A DNA stretch of 64,000 nucleotides from Orbus sasakiae (lineage in GTDB: Bacteria; Pseudomonadota; Gammaproteobacteria; Enterobacterales; Orbaceae), in contig NZ_BAABHY010000001.1 of assembly GCF_039542345.1 (NCBI RefSeq), forward strand, positions 1,674,001 through 1,738,000, in the 5' to 3' direction. This document shows, piece after piece, positions 8,018-16,862 of this stretch. Position 1 is the stretch's first letter; the number at the start of each line of letters is the position of its first letter. The notes below the pieces were generated by a model. That model was not told where the DNA came from. It saw only the letters and a program-made list of their open reading frames with translations, and searched no databases. Position numbers and translations under genes: made by a program.

Positions 8018-9361
8018 TTATAACAAACACGCTACATTTTGTTTTGACATAGTTGGATGGCTAAAACTATTTGGAATAATCGATCCACTCGACACGGCTA
8101 CGGTATAAAAATAATTAGGTTTCCACTGACCTGCGGTAAAATACGTTGACCAACTCCATTGACCATAAGCATAATTCTCTGCGACATTTCCCCATTCAGC
8201 AAAAAGAGACCCATCTATTGCTCGGGTACCCACATTATAGTTACCATCCCAATTTTCATCGGCAGAAGTTTGAGGTGAATTAGTAAAAATACTGCGCTCT
8301 GGTAAATAAGTAGAAGCAATCTCATCAGAGGTAACTGAGGGACCATCAATACCTAACTTGATTTTTTGGTAATAACGACAATATTCTGCTGCCTCACGGA
8401 AAGAAACATCACTGCCAAGAGGAACTATCCATTTATTAATCGTAAAACTGTAATCAAAGTCTTTGCCACTTTCAATATGCGATGCGCGAATAACAATTGG
8501 CCCTGATGGCTTACTGATTAATATCACTTCACCTTTCGTACTGTCAAGAGTGACCGCGTTTCCGGGATTGCTGATAATTGACCAAGTATATTGTGTTGCC
8601 CCACCAGACATATCATAAATAAATCGAGCATCTGGATAACCGATAGTTGGAAAAGTTTGAGCAGAAAGCGTAGGTTGATATTTAAAACCATGAATAGGAT
8701 CAAAATCAGCAGTGTACCCCCCTCCATTCATCGTTGGAGCCGTATTTCCACTATTTTTGTTAAACGTCTGACCATCATACCAATCTAAATTGTTCGGCTT
8801 GATACCACAGACCCCTGGCCCGACATTAATGGTGTACGCTTTGTTTAAAATTGCTACCGTGTTACTAGACGGATTCCCATATTTTGATTTAATGTGGATA
8901 TTATTTGCTGTGATAGTTAATTCATAAGGCCCAGCTAAATCATCGCAACCAAGCGTTTTATCCATATCATCACTATCTATTGGCTTTCCAGTACTATCCT
9001 TCCAAGAAAGCATCATTGATTGAGTGGTAATTGCATTAATATCGGCTTTTAAATCACCATCGAGATCAAAATACACGTCATCCGATAAAGCTTGAGTTGT
9101 AAAATCATTAAATTTTAAAGTAGGTAAGTAGTTATCAAGAACAGAATGATTACCGAGTTCACTATAAAAGTATTTGCCATCATAACTAAAACTTAAATAT
9201 TTATCCGCATTTTCAATTAGTTGAGGGGCATGACCAATAACTTGGTCTTCGGTGATACCAATATTTTTAGTATTAGCAAATAGTGTTATAGGAAGAAAAA
9301 GTGTAAAAACACTGATAATGAACTCTTTTTTATTTATTGTTTTAGCCATTTTTTTCATCAT
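8018..9361 (-). CDS. Secreted protein, paralogue of the phase-variable gene at 52.1 kb
   Basis: A 447-residue product with a signal peptide (KEFIISVFTLFLPITLFANT near residues 12-31) and no other membrane segment. The body is beta-rich and has two parts: an N-terminal region with an Asp-rich loop (YFDLDGDLKADIN) and a C-terminal region with paired cysteines and the motif TRAIDGSLFAEWG. The same order of motifs (Asp-rich loop, YGxPxS, INKW or LSKW, YC, RAI-x-G-x-LFAEWG, terminal Cys) occurs in the product at 52099-53839, so the two are paralogues. The C-terminal region loosely resembles C-type-lectin or Lcl-like folds; that is a guess. Likely surface or periplasmic; function is unknown. No simple-sequence repeat lies at this start. 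Confidence 0.7.
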   Translation of the reverse strand: MMKKMAKTINKKEFIISVFTLFLPITLFANTKNIGITEDQVIGHAPQLIENADKYLSFSYDGKYFYSELGNHSVLDNYLPTLKFNDFTTQALSDDVYFDLDGDLKADINAITTQSMMLSWKDSTGKPIDSDDMDKTLGCDDLAGPYELTITANNIHIKSKYGNPSSNTVAILNKAYTINVGPGVCGIKPNNLDWYDGQTFNKNSGNTAPTMNGGGYTADFDPIHGFKYQPTLSAQTFPTIGYPDARFIYDMSGGATQYTWSIISNPGNAVTLDSTKGEVILISKPSGPIVIRASHIESGKDFDYSFTINKWIVPLGSDVSFREAAEYCRYYQKIKLGIDGPSVTSDEIASTYLPERSIFTNSPQTSADENWDGNYNVGTRAIDGSLFAEWGNVAENYAYGQWSWSTYFTAGQWKPNYFYTVAVSSGSIIPNSFSHPTMSKQNVACLL

Positions 9362-9648
9362 TAATTATTATATTGTTATTTGATTTAATTGGCACAAATT
9401 AGCGAAAATTTGTCCTTATATAGGATATATAATGATCAGAGTGGATTCCAATTGTTTAATTCGATCAATCAGATCTGTTTGATAATTTTTTCCTATTATT
9501 TAATATTAAATTGATCGTGAAAAACTATATAACTATTTGAATATGATGGCTATTTTTTGATATTCATCTAATTATAGCTAAATCATTATTCAATGAGGAT
9601 TATCACTTCATTAAATGAGTGGTAATAATATATATTTTTATTAAGCAC

Positions 9649-10413
9649 TTAAAAGAAATTTTCCCAAATAAGTTTAATACTCATAACGGTTGAAACAATA
9701 ATCAACATTGGTCTAATCAGTTTTTTACCTTTTGAGATGACCATTCGAGCACCAATTCGAGCGCCAATAACTTGTCCAACCAACATCACTAAGCCTACAA
9801 TCCAAATCACTTGCCCACTAAAGATAAAAAACAATAATCCGGCAATATTTGACGTGAAATTTAGCACTTTCGTATGAGCCGTAGCCTTGGTTAAACTAAA
9901 ACCAGCAAGAGTGACATAGGCTAGTGCGTAAAAAGATCCCGCACCAGGGCCAAAAAAACCATCATAAAAACCAATTACCATTGCAGCTAAAATAGCAAAT
10001 TGAGTTTCTGATAAACGTCTTTTACGATCATCTTCACCAATTTTAGGACAAAAAAGAAAATAAAGACCGACACTAATCGTCAAAATAGGTAATAAGATAC
10101 GAAGAAAATCAGCTTGAATATGAAGGACCAGCAACGTCCCGAATGCTGAACCAGCAAATGCTAATAATATGGATAATTTTATATCGCTTAAATTAACCAT
10201 GCGTCTGCGAATAAAATACAAGCTAGCTGAAAACGATCCGCCACAACTTTGTAATTTATTGGTTGCTAAAGCAGCCTGAGGGGCGATACCAACCGCCAGT
10301 AATGCAGGGACTGTTAATAGGCCACCACCGCCAGCAATCGAGTCAATAAAACCAGCGAGCAGTGCAACAGCAAAAAGGAGTGCAAGTAATTCGTAACTGA
10401 TCGAGATAGCCAT
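9649..10413 (-). CDS. yfcA: TSUP-family membrane transporter (YfcA)
   Basis: A 254-residue inner-membrane protein of the TauE/SafE (TSUP) family, closely matching E. coli YfcA. AGFIDSIAGGGGLLTVPALL near the N terminus and GFYDGFFGPGAGSF near the middle are the two duplicated family signatures. About eight hydrophobic segments are present. The substrate is unknown in the family, probably an organic sulfur anion or similar. The neighbourhood with aroC and prmB is the enteric one; the E. coli gene mepA between yfcA and aroC is absent here and replaced by a 62-residue membrane protein. Confidence 0.93.
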   Translation of the reverse strand: MAISISYELLALLFAVALLAGFIDSIAGGGGLLTVPALLAVGIAPQAALATNKLQSCGGSFSASLYFIRRRMVNLSDIKLSILLAFAGSAFGTLLVLHIQADFLRILLPILTISVGLYFLFCPKIGEDDRKRRLSETQFAILAAMVIGFYDGFFGPGAGSFYALAYVTLAGFSLTKATAHTKVLNFTSNIAGLLFFIFSGQVIWIVGLVMLVGQVIGARIGARMVISKGKKLIRPMLIIVSTVMSIKLIWENFF

Positions 10414-10439
10414 TTTAATCCCAAAGAATGAATGCGAAT

Positions 10440-10628
10440 TTATCTAAACATATTAAAAAAAATGAGGACCATAAAAAATCCACCAATAATGATCCATCTC
10501 ACTTTATAATTCAGCAAAAAATTAGCAACTCGACTATTAAAGTAATGTTTATCAAGCATAACCATAATAAAAAAAATAATTGCAATAGCAATCGCTAATA
10601 TAAAACCAGTGAATCTTGCATTTTCCAT
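10440..10628 (-). CDS. Small two-pass membrane protein
   Basis: A 62-residue product with two hydrophobic helices (FILAIAIAIIFFIMVML and WIIIGGFFMVLIFF) separated by a basic loop. It starts 5 bases after the aroC stop with no clear Shine-Dalgarno sequence, so it may depend on translational coupling to aroC. It lies 26 bases ahead of yfcA. Family not recognised. The compact operon position argues that it is a real gene. Confidence 0.6.
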   Translation of the reverse strand: MENARFTGFILAIAIAIIFFIMVMLDKHYFNSRVANFLLNYKVRWIIIGGFFMVLIFFNMFR

Positions 10629-10633
10629 AATGT

Positions 10634-11719
10634 TTATTTGAAATAATTAAGTTGGTTAACATCTGCACATTGTGCACGGTTGCGTAAATAATGATCCATT
10701 AATACAATGGCAGTCATTGCTTCAGCAATCGGTACTGCACGAATCCCGACACAAGGGTCATGTCGTCCGTGAGTTGATACTTCAAGAGTATTGCCGTGAA
10801 TATCAATTGATTGCCCAGCAATTTCTATACTCGGCGTCGCTTTTAATGCAATATTAGCTTTTATCGTTTGACCAGAACTAATACCACCTAAAATTCCACC
10901 TGCATGATTAGATAAAAACCCTTGTGCAGTGATTTCATCTCTATTTTGACTGCCTCGTTTATTCACTACAGCAAAACCGTCACCAATTTCAACACCTTTT
11001 ACAGCATTAATACTCATTAATGCATGAGCAAGGTCGGCGTCTAGACGATCAAATACGGGTTCACCAAGACCAACTGGTACATTTTCAGCTAATATCGTTA
11101 TTTTAGCGCCAACTGAATCCCCTGCTTTTCTTAATGATCGTAATAATTCATCCAAGGCTTCTAACTTAGATTCATCACCGCAAAAAAACGGATTTTGCGA
11201 AACTTGTTGCCAATCTTTTAATTCACAGTGAACATCGCCCATTTGTGCTAAATAAGCACGAATAGAGATCCCTAATTTTTCGTGTAAATATTTTTTAGCA
11301 ATACTCCCTGCAGCTACACGCATCGCGGTTTCTCGTGCTGAAGCACGACCGCCACCACGATAGTCACGAATACCATATTTTTGCTGGTAAGTATAATCGG
11401 CATGGCTTGGACGAAAAATATCTTTAATTCTGCTATAATCTTGTGAACGCTGATCTGTATTTTCTATCAGTAGACCAATACTCGTCCCTGTTGTTTTACC
11501 CTCAAAAACACCGGATAAAATTTTAACCTCATCAGCTTCACGCCGCTGTGTCGTATAACGAGATGAGCCTGGTTTGCGGCGATCTAAATCTTTTTGTAAA
11601 TCCTCTTCACATAGTTCAAGTCCTGGAGGAACACCATCAACAATACAGCCTAATGCAAGTCCGTGTGACTCACCAAAAGTGGTGACTTTAAAAAGCGATC
11701 CAATCGTATTACCAGCCAT
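10634..11719 (-). CDS. aroC: Chorismate synthase
   Basis: AroC makes chorismate from 5-enolpyruvylshikimate 3-phosphate using reduced FMN, the last shared step to aromatic amino acids, folate and ubiquinone. The 361 residues equal E. coli AroC. MAGNTIGSLFKVTTFGESHG is the canonical start; GGGRASARETAMRVAAG and the C-terminal THGRHDPCVGIRAVPIAEAM signatures are intact. It follows prmB, as in enteric genomes. Confidence 0.98.
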   Translation of the reverse strand: MAGNTIGSLFKVTTFGESHGLALGCIVDGVPPGLELCEEDLQKDLDRRKPGSSRYTTQRREADEVKILSGVFEGKTTGTSIGLLIENTDQRSQDYSRIKDIFRPSHADYTYQQKYGIRDYRGGGRASARETAMRVAAGSIAKKYLHEKLGISIRAYLAQMGDVHCELKDWQQVSQNPFFCGDESKLEALDELLRSLRKAGDSVGAKITILAENVPVGLGEPVFDRLDADLAHALMSINAVKGVEIGDGFAVVNKRGSQNRDEITAQGFLSNHAGGILGGISSGQTIKANIALKATPSIEIAGQSIDIHGNTLEVSTHGRHDPCVGIRAVPIAEAMTAIVLMDHYLRNRAQCADVNQLNYFK

Positions 11720-11743
11720 AATAAACCTTTTCTTTTTATATCG

Positions 11744-12646
11744 TTAAAAGATATCACTAAATTCGATGAGTTGTTTTTTCGTTAACATAAATACCCCATC
11801 ACCACCATGTTTAAACTCAATCCATTTAAATGGAACTTGTGGATATTGCTGTTGTAAAGCAACACTACTGTTACCAACTTCACAAATTAACACACCAAAT
11901 TTGGATAAATGATCGGCTGCTTCTTTTAAAATACGTTTCACAATATCCAAACCATCATTACCGGCAGCCAAGGCCAGTTCTGGCTCTGTTTTAAATTCTA
12001 ATGGCAGATCATCCATATCTTCTTCATCAACATAAGGTGGATTAGTAATAATCACATCATATTGCACATCAGGTAAATCATTAAATAAATCAGACAGGAT
12101 TGGTAGTACACGGTGTGAAAGTTGATGAGCTTCGATATTCGTTTGCGCGACTTCCAATGCATCAGCCGAAATATCAGCAACATCCACTTCTGCATCCGGA
12201 TATTCATAAGCACATGCTATACCGATACAGCCACTCCCTGTGCATAAATCCAAAATGTTACGCGGCTCAAAATCAATAATACCATCTAAATGCTGCTGAA
12301 TTAATTCACCAATTGGTGAACGAGGAATCAATACGCGTTCATCCACATAAAACTGATGCCCACAAAACCAGGCTCGATTCGTCAAGTAAGGGGTTGGGAT
12401 ATGTTGCTGTGTTCTGGCTAATACATTCTCGATAATAAGGTGTTTTTCTTCTAGTGTTAAATTAGCCGCATAAAACTCACTTGGGATTGTTAACGGTAAA
12501 TCTAAACTGGGTAGTACTAACTGTTTTGCTTCATCAATCGCATTATCACTGCCATGACCATAGTAGATATCCGCACGATTGAACATAGATGCTGCCCATC
12601 GGATAAAATCTTGAATTGTATGTAGTTGGTTAATGATTTGTTCCAT
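11744..12646 (-). CDS. prmB: Ribosomal protein uL3 N5-glutamine methyltransferase
   Basis: PrmB methylates a glutamine of ribosomal protein L3 (uL3) with S-adenosylmethionine. The SAM-binding motif LDLCTGSGCIGIA and the catalytic NPPYV tetrad of glutamine methyltransferases are both present, preceded by the N-terminal helical domain and LIPRSPIGELI. It is 300 residues long against 310 in E. coli. It lies 24 bases upstream of aroC. The aroC neighbour distinguishes it from its paralogue PrmC, which normally lies next to prfA. Confidence 0.95.
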   Translation of the reverse strand: MEQIINQLHTIQDFIRWAASMFNRADIYYGHGSDNAIDEAKQLVLPSLDLPLTIPSEFYAANLTLEEKHLIIENVLARTQQHIPTPYLTNRAWFCGHQFYVDERVLIPRSPIGELIQQHLDGIIDFEPRNILDLCTGSGCIGIACAYEYPDAEVDVADISADALEVAQTNIEAHQLSHRVLPILSDLFNDLPDVQYDVIITNPPYVDEEDMDDLPLEFKTEPELALAAGNDGLDIVKRILKEAADHLSKFGVLICEVGNSSVALQQQYPQVPFKWIEFKHGGDGVFMLTKKQLIEFSDIF

Positions 12647-12774
12647 AGTATTCCACCTGCTTTTTTTGCTATTTTAGGCGCAATACGCTGATAACACAAC
12701 GAATAGTTAATCAATAAAATGGGATTAAAGGGTAATCGTCCAAAACATTTTCGATCATTTTTATTGAAGACTGT

Positions 12775-12809
12775 CACTCTCTCCAACGAATAATACGTTG
12801 AAGAGAGTG
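12775..12809. terminator. Strong hairpin between the MFS gene and prmB
   Basis: CACTCTCT-CAACG pairs with CGTTG-AGAGAGTG around a 7-base loop. It sits about 18 bases after the MFS stop (minus strand). Neither side has a proper T run, so it could be a weak terminator or an mRNA 3'-end stabiliser. Confidence 0.5.
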
Positions 12810-12826
12810 ATTATCATGATTAAAAA

Positions 12827-14137
12827 CTAAGATTTAGTAGTTGGTAATTCAATTGTATCAAGTTTTTTAATAACAAAAATATGTGCTAAAGCACCAATTA
12901 ATGATACTGCGGAAATATAATACATCGCATAAGCAAAACTATCGGTATATTGTAAAATTAATCCCATTACAATGGGTGTTACAATACCCGCAGCGTTACC
13001 TGAAATATTAAAAAAGCCACCGATAGTTCCCATCACTTTTGCAGGTACAATATCACTTAATAATACCCAACCAATATTGGCAAATGCATTAGCAAAGAAA
13101 GCAAATGAAAGGATAGCAATGGCAATTACTGGTTGACCTTCAAAGAAATTAGCTAAACACATGGTTCCGGCAAAAGTTAAACCTAAGATTGATGGTAACT
13201 TACGTGAAAATGTACGACTTTTACCTGATTTCATTAAACCATCGCTGACAAACCCACTGCATAGTAACCCTATCATTGCCATCATATAAGGGAACATTGC
13301 ACCAAAACCCGCTTTTGAAATGGATAAGTTTAACCCTTTTTCGAGATACACGATAAACCAAGTCAGGAAAAAGTACAGCGTTGAGTTTAATGCAAATTGA
13401 GCTATACATAATCCTAAAAAATTGCGCTGTTTAAGTACATGGCTGATTTCAAACCATTCCACTTTTTGTTTAACTTTTACACTTTGACCAAGCCCACCGC
13501 CTTGCTTGATGTAATCAATTTCAAGTTGATTCGTTTTTTTGCTATCTAATGGATCACGGTATCGAATTAGCCAATAAATACCAAAAATAATCCCCACACC
13601 ACCTGATGCATAAAATGACATTTCCCACCCATAGTTAGCAACAATAAATGCTAATACAGGGGTTAAAAATGCTAAACCAATATATTGAGCACACCCATAC
13701 ATTGCGGTAGCACTTGCGCGCTCTTGAGTTGGGAACCAGGTTGATATGATTTTTGTATTTGCCGGGAAAGATGGCGCTTCAGCAACACCGATTAAGGCTC
13801 GACAAACAAGTAAAAACAGAAAGGAAGACGAGGCTGTTGTAAAAATATTGTGTGACGCAAGACCAATCAGTAAAGTAAAGATACTCCATACAATAATTGC
13901 GCCACCATATAATTTTCTTACACCAACTCGGTCTAAAATGTACCCAACCGGAATCTGACTTATCACATATGCCCAAGTAAACATCGAAAATAGTAGACCT
14001 AATTGACCCGCTGATAAATTGAATTCAGCTTGTACGCTAGTACCTGCGACCGATAAGTTTGCCCTATCCATGTAGTTAATTGCCGTAACGATAAAAAGTA
14101 GTACTAATACAAAATATCTGGATTTTGTTGCTTTCAT
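12827..14137 (-). CDS. MFS transporter, anion:cation symporter family (sugar-acid type)
   Basis: A 436-residue, 12-helix major facilitator. MDRANLSVAG after the first helix and the loop 2-3 motif GYILDRVGVRK place it in the ACS group with GudP/GarP/DgoT-like sugar-acid transporters. It is third in an operon behind a Gfo/Idh/MocA dehydrogenase and a TIM-barrel isomerase/epimerase (20-base gap), so it probably imports their substrate. A sugar acid or polyol is likely; the exact compound cannot be read from sequence. GntR/IdnR-like operators upstream of the operon agree with a sugar-acid substrate. Confidence 0.85.
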   Translation of the reverse strand: MKATKSRYFVLVLLFIVTAINYMDRANLSVAGTSVQAEFNLSAGQLGLLFSMFTWAYVISQIPVGYILDRVGVRKLYGGAIIVWSIFTLLIGLASHNIFTTASSSFLFLLVCRALIGVAEAPSFPANTKIISTWFPTQERASATAMYGCAQYIGLAFLTPVLAFIVANYGWEMSFYASGGVGIIFGIYWLIRYRDPLDSKKTNQLEIDYIKQGGGLGQSVKVKQKVEWFEISHVLKQRNFLGLCIAQFALNSTLYFFLTWFIVYLEKGLNLSISKAGFGAMFPYMMAMIGLLCSGFVSDGLMKSGKSRTFSRKLPSILGLTFAGTMCLANFFEGQPVIAIAILSFAFFANAFANIGWVLLSDIVPAKVMGTIGGFFNISGNAAGIVTPIVMGLILQYTDSFAYAMYYISAVSLIGALAHIFVIKKLDTIELPTTKS

Positions 14138-14157
14138 ATTTTTACCCTATCAATAAA

Positions 14158-15054
14158 TTACGCATCAATGCGTTTTGATTCATCATGGAAAACACCACAA
14201 TCAACCATAATTTGTTTAGTTGTTTTATAAGCTTGCGCAATAACCCATTGCGGCGTTTTTTGCCAATATTCAGGGCGGAATGTCTCAATAGAAACCATCC
14301 CTTGATACCCCATTTCTTTTAGATTAGTTAAAAAACTGTTTAAATTTACAACACCGTGATCACAAAAACGTCGTAATGCTTGAGAGAGTTGATGATCTGG
14401 TGCATCATCGCCATTGTTAATATGCACGGCAAAAATTTTATTCACATCAACATGTTTAATGACTGAAAAATCGTTTAAGCGTTGATACAAATAAAGATTA
14501 TATGAGTCTAATACTAAGCCAACATTATCTTTATTCACTTTCGTGACAACTTCCCATGCTTGTTCAACGGTTCTGACTGAGCTACGGTCAAATCCGACTA
14601 ACTCAAAGCACAGTTTTATATCATATGGCTTCGCGATATCCGCTAAATGGTTAAGAATTCTCACCGCATTGCGACAATTATTAGCCCAAGAGCCAATAAA
14701 AGGACCACCATTAGGATCTCGCTGCAAGGGGGGGACGATAATAAAATATTCACAGCCAATTTGCTGAGCGATTTGACAACCCCAAATAAATTCGTGTGTT
14801 AATGCTTGTTCTTGCTGGCTATTAGCACCATCAAAATAGTCAGGGAATGTATAGAGTGCATTGAGCGCATGAGGCTTTATACGATGTGTTTTGAAAAATC
14901 GAACTAAGTCATCCACAGTATGTTGTTTTAAATAATCATGTAACATATCAAGGCGTATTTCGATATAGTCAAAACCGTTTTCTTCACATAAAATCAAATC
15001 TTGTTCTAAACTAGAACAATTCATTGCTGTTGCTTCGTTATATCCGATTTTCAT
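14158..15054 (-). CDS. Sugar phosphate isomerase/epimerase, TIM-barrel (IolE-like fold)
   Basis: A 298-residue xylose-isomerase-like TIM barrel. Strand-end residues expected for metal or substrate binding are visible: Y-I-E-I-R-L near the start, LCFELVG (Glu) in the middle, LVLDSYN (Asp), VHINNGDD (His) and VSIETFRPEYW (Glu) near the end. The family includes inosose dehydratase, 2-keto-myo-inositol isomerase and dehydroshikimate dehydratase. The ATG at 15054 is chosen because AAGGGA lies 6 bases upstream; the TTG two codons earlier has none. It lies 10 bases behind the dehydrogenase and probably acts on that enzyme's oxidised product. Confidence 0.82.
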   Translation of the reverse strand: MKIGYNEATAMNCSSLEQDLILCEENGFDYIEIRLDMLHDYLKQHTVDDLVRFFKTHRIKPHALNALYTFPDYFDGANSQQEQALTHEFIWGCQIAQQIGCEYFIIVPPLQRDPNGGPFIGSWANNCRNAVRILNHLADIAKPYDIKLCFELVGFDRSSVRTVEQAWEVVTKVNKDNVGLVLDSYNLYLYQRLNDFSVIKHVDVNKIFAVHINNGDDAPDHQLSQALRRFCDHGVVNLNSFLTNLKEMGYQGMVSIETFRPEYWQKTPQWVIAQAYKTTKQIMVDCGVFHDESKRIDA

Positions 15055-15064
15055 GAGCAATCCC

Positions 15065-16147
15065 TTAGACTAATGGAAACTTAATAACTTTATTTTCTTT
15101 AGTACTGCGATATATTGCTTCAATTAACTCGACCGTTCTTCTCCCTGCATCACCATCAATCAATGTTGGGCCCTGACCCGTTAATGAATTTAGAAAATCT
15201 TCAATTTGTAACTGATGGTAATAGTACATTGAATCTACGCTATTGAAGAATTCGCTATCTTGCGTTTTCCATGCATCAAGATGACTGGCTTCACCATCAA
15301 CAGTCCAAATATCATTGTAGGGTGGTTCAGTAATAGATGATACGCCAGCAATAAACATTGCTCCGCCATCCGTTTGAACACCAATTGAAGCACCATTTTC
15401 ACCATGAATATGCACTTTGCCGTAAAGCGCTGGATTTTGAGAATTACTCACTAAAATATTACCTATACCGCCATTTTTAAATTTAACAATCACAACAGCA
15501 GTATCTTCAACTTCGATATAAGGATGATTCAAATTTTTCCAGACACCATAGACTTCATCGATTTCTCCCATATACCAAAGTAAAAGATCCAATTGATGAG
15601 GAGCTTGATTTACTAAAACCCCGCCACCTTCACCTTGCCATGTACCTCGCCATGGATCACTTTCATAATATGCTTTATCGCGCCAACCAAGCATGGTGAC
15701 AGTACCTATAATCGGTTTACCTATTTTGCCGTCATCAATGGCTTTTTTCATTCTCATACAAGGACGATAGAAACGACGTTGACAAACAGTCCCAACTTTA
15801 GCGTCACCCTGCTTAGCTGCAGCCAAAATTGCATCACAATCTGCTAAATTTGAGGCTAGTGGTTTTTCGATCAACACATGGCATCCCATTTTGGCGGCAG
15901 GGACTGCAATTGCGGCGTGAATAGGATGTGGTGTACAAACACTTAACATATCAATTTTTGCATCGCGAATCATCATTTCAACATTGTCATAAGCTTTTAC
16001 CCCATATTGTTTGGCAAACTCTTGTGCTCTCGATAAATTGGCGTCACACACGGCTGTAAATTCTGACTGCGCTAAACGGGCAAATGCTTTAGCATGAAAA
16101 TGCCCAACTTTACCACAACCTACTAATGCTGTTCTTAATTTAGTCAT
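15065..16147 (-). CDS. Gfo/Idh/MocA-family NAD(P)-dependent sugar dehydrogenase
   Basis: The 360-residue product opens with a Rossmann fold (ALVGCGKVGHFHAKAF), has the family EKP motif (HVLIEKPLASN), and the catalytic-domain sequence GGGVLVNQAPHQLDLL with the lysine/aspartate/histidine set typical of inositol and glucose-type dehydrogenases. It is the first gene of a three-gene operon with the TIM-barrel isomerase and the MFS transporter. Reaction: oxidation of a cyclic polyol, sugar or sugar acid. The specific substrate is unknown. Expression is probably controlled by the operators at 16184 and 16261. Confidence 0.85.
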   Translation of the reverse strand: MTKLRTALVGCGKVGHFHAKAFARLAQSEFTAVCDANLSRAQEFAKQYGVKAYDNVEMMIRDAKIDMLSVCTPHPIHAAIAVPAAKMGCHVLIEKPLASNLADCDAILAAAKQGDAKVGTVCQRRFYRPCMRMKKAIDDGKIGKPIIGTVTMLGWRDKAYYESDPWRGTWQGEGGGVLVNQAPHQLDLLLWYMGEIDEVYGVWKNLNHPYIEVEDTAVVIVKFKNGGIGNILVSNSQNPALYGKVHIHGENGASIGVQTDGGAMFIAGVSSITEPPYNDIWTVDGEASHLDAWKTQDSEFFNSVDSMYYYHQLQIEDFLNSLTGQGPTLIDGDAGRRTVELIEAIYRSTKENKVIKFPLV

Positions 16148-16183
16148 AGCTCAATTACCTTTTTTTTTAATATTCATCAATAA

Positions 16184-16197
16184 TGTTACTGGTAACA
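16184..16197. promoter_or_regulatory. GntR/IdnR-type operator O1
   Basis: TGTTACTGGTAACA matches the palindromic core TGTTACCGGTAACA bound by the LacI-family gluconate/idonate repressors GntR and IdnR at 13 of 14 positions. It lies 36 bases upstream of the dehydrogenase ATG, just downstream of a candidate -10 box, where binding would block transcription. No matching LacI-family regulator gene is in the window. Confidence 0.7.
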
Positions 16198-16201
16198 ATT
16201 T

Positions 16202-16230
16202 AGAATATTTGTATGGTATAAATACATCAA
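16202..16230 (-). promoter_or_regulatory. Candidate sigma-70 promoter of the dehydrogenase operon
   Basis: On the minus strand TTGATG (16230-16225) and TATTCT (16207-16202) are separated by 17 bases. The box positions place the start site next to operator O1. Confidence 0.5.
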
Positions 16231-16260
16231 AAATTGTTCAATATCAGTTTTCTGATTTTT

Positions 16261-16274
16261 TGATACCGGTCACA
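16261..16274. promoter_or_regulatory. Second GntR/IdnR-type operator O2
   Basis: TGATACCGGTCACA matches the TGTTACCGGTAACA core at 12 of 14 positions, with the two mismatches placed symmetrically. Its centre is 77 bp from that of O1, which would allow repression by looping. It lies upstream of the candidate promoter. Confidence 0.55.
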
Positions 16275-16862
16275 TTTTAAATGTATTTAGTCAGGGACAG
16301 TCTACATAACCTTCCCCATACTTTGGCTCATATCAAAATCAACCCTATGATTATTCTATAAATAAAATATTTTTACCTTTTTATATCTTTTGATTAGAAG
16401 AGGTTTACACAACGATTTTGATAGATTGATGCGCCATAAACGTCATCTCGTTAATAACATTTATAAAATCGAGTACAGCCTAGTCAGTTACCATGTGTGA
16501 ACACGCACCTAGGAAAAAGTTTAATTAATGTACGCGTTGTTCAGCCAATACAATTAACATTGATGATATTGAGTATAAAGATAGATAGGCAAAATATTTA
16601 AACATTATCACGTTAGCCACATCAAGCAACCTATAGTCAGTTAGACTGATTATGAGAGAATGATTTGCGCACCATTTTAAATACACTTCCATAGAAAGCC
16701 ATGTTATAAACTTATCTCGCTAATTTAGAGATGAGATTTGCTATCATAAAAAAAGGTCTCCCCATTTCACAAAAAACAAGCAAGAGGATCAATAAAAATA
16801 TTCATTTAAATTATCATTAAAGTGCTTATAATAAAGATGTAATCTTAAACTGGAGCCAAGAC
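16275..16862. other. Intergenic region, no gene seen
   Basis: This 588-base stretch between the divergent operators and nfsB has stops in all frames and no recognisable protein remnant. The last 60 bases hold the nfsB promoter area (TATAAT at about 16827) and a GGAG ribosome-binding site. Confidence 0.5.

Noticed and set aside
9590..9648. Hairpin after yfcA as terminator
   Set aside because: The stem around 9600-9628 needs wobbles and has no T run; too weak to list.
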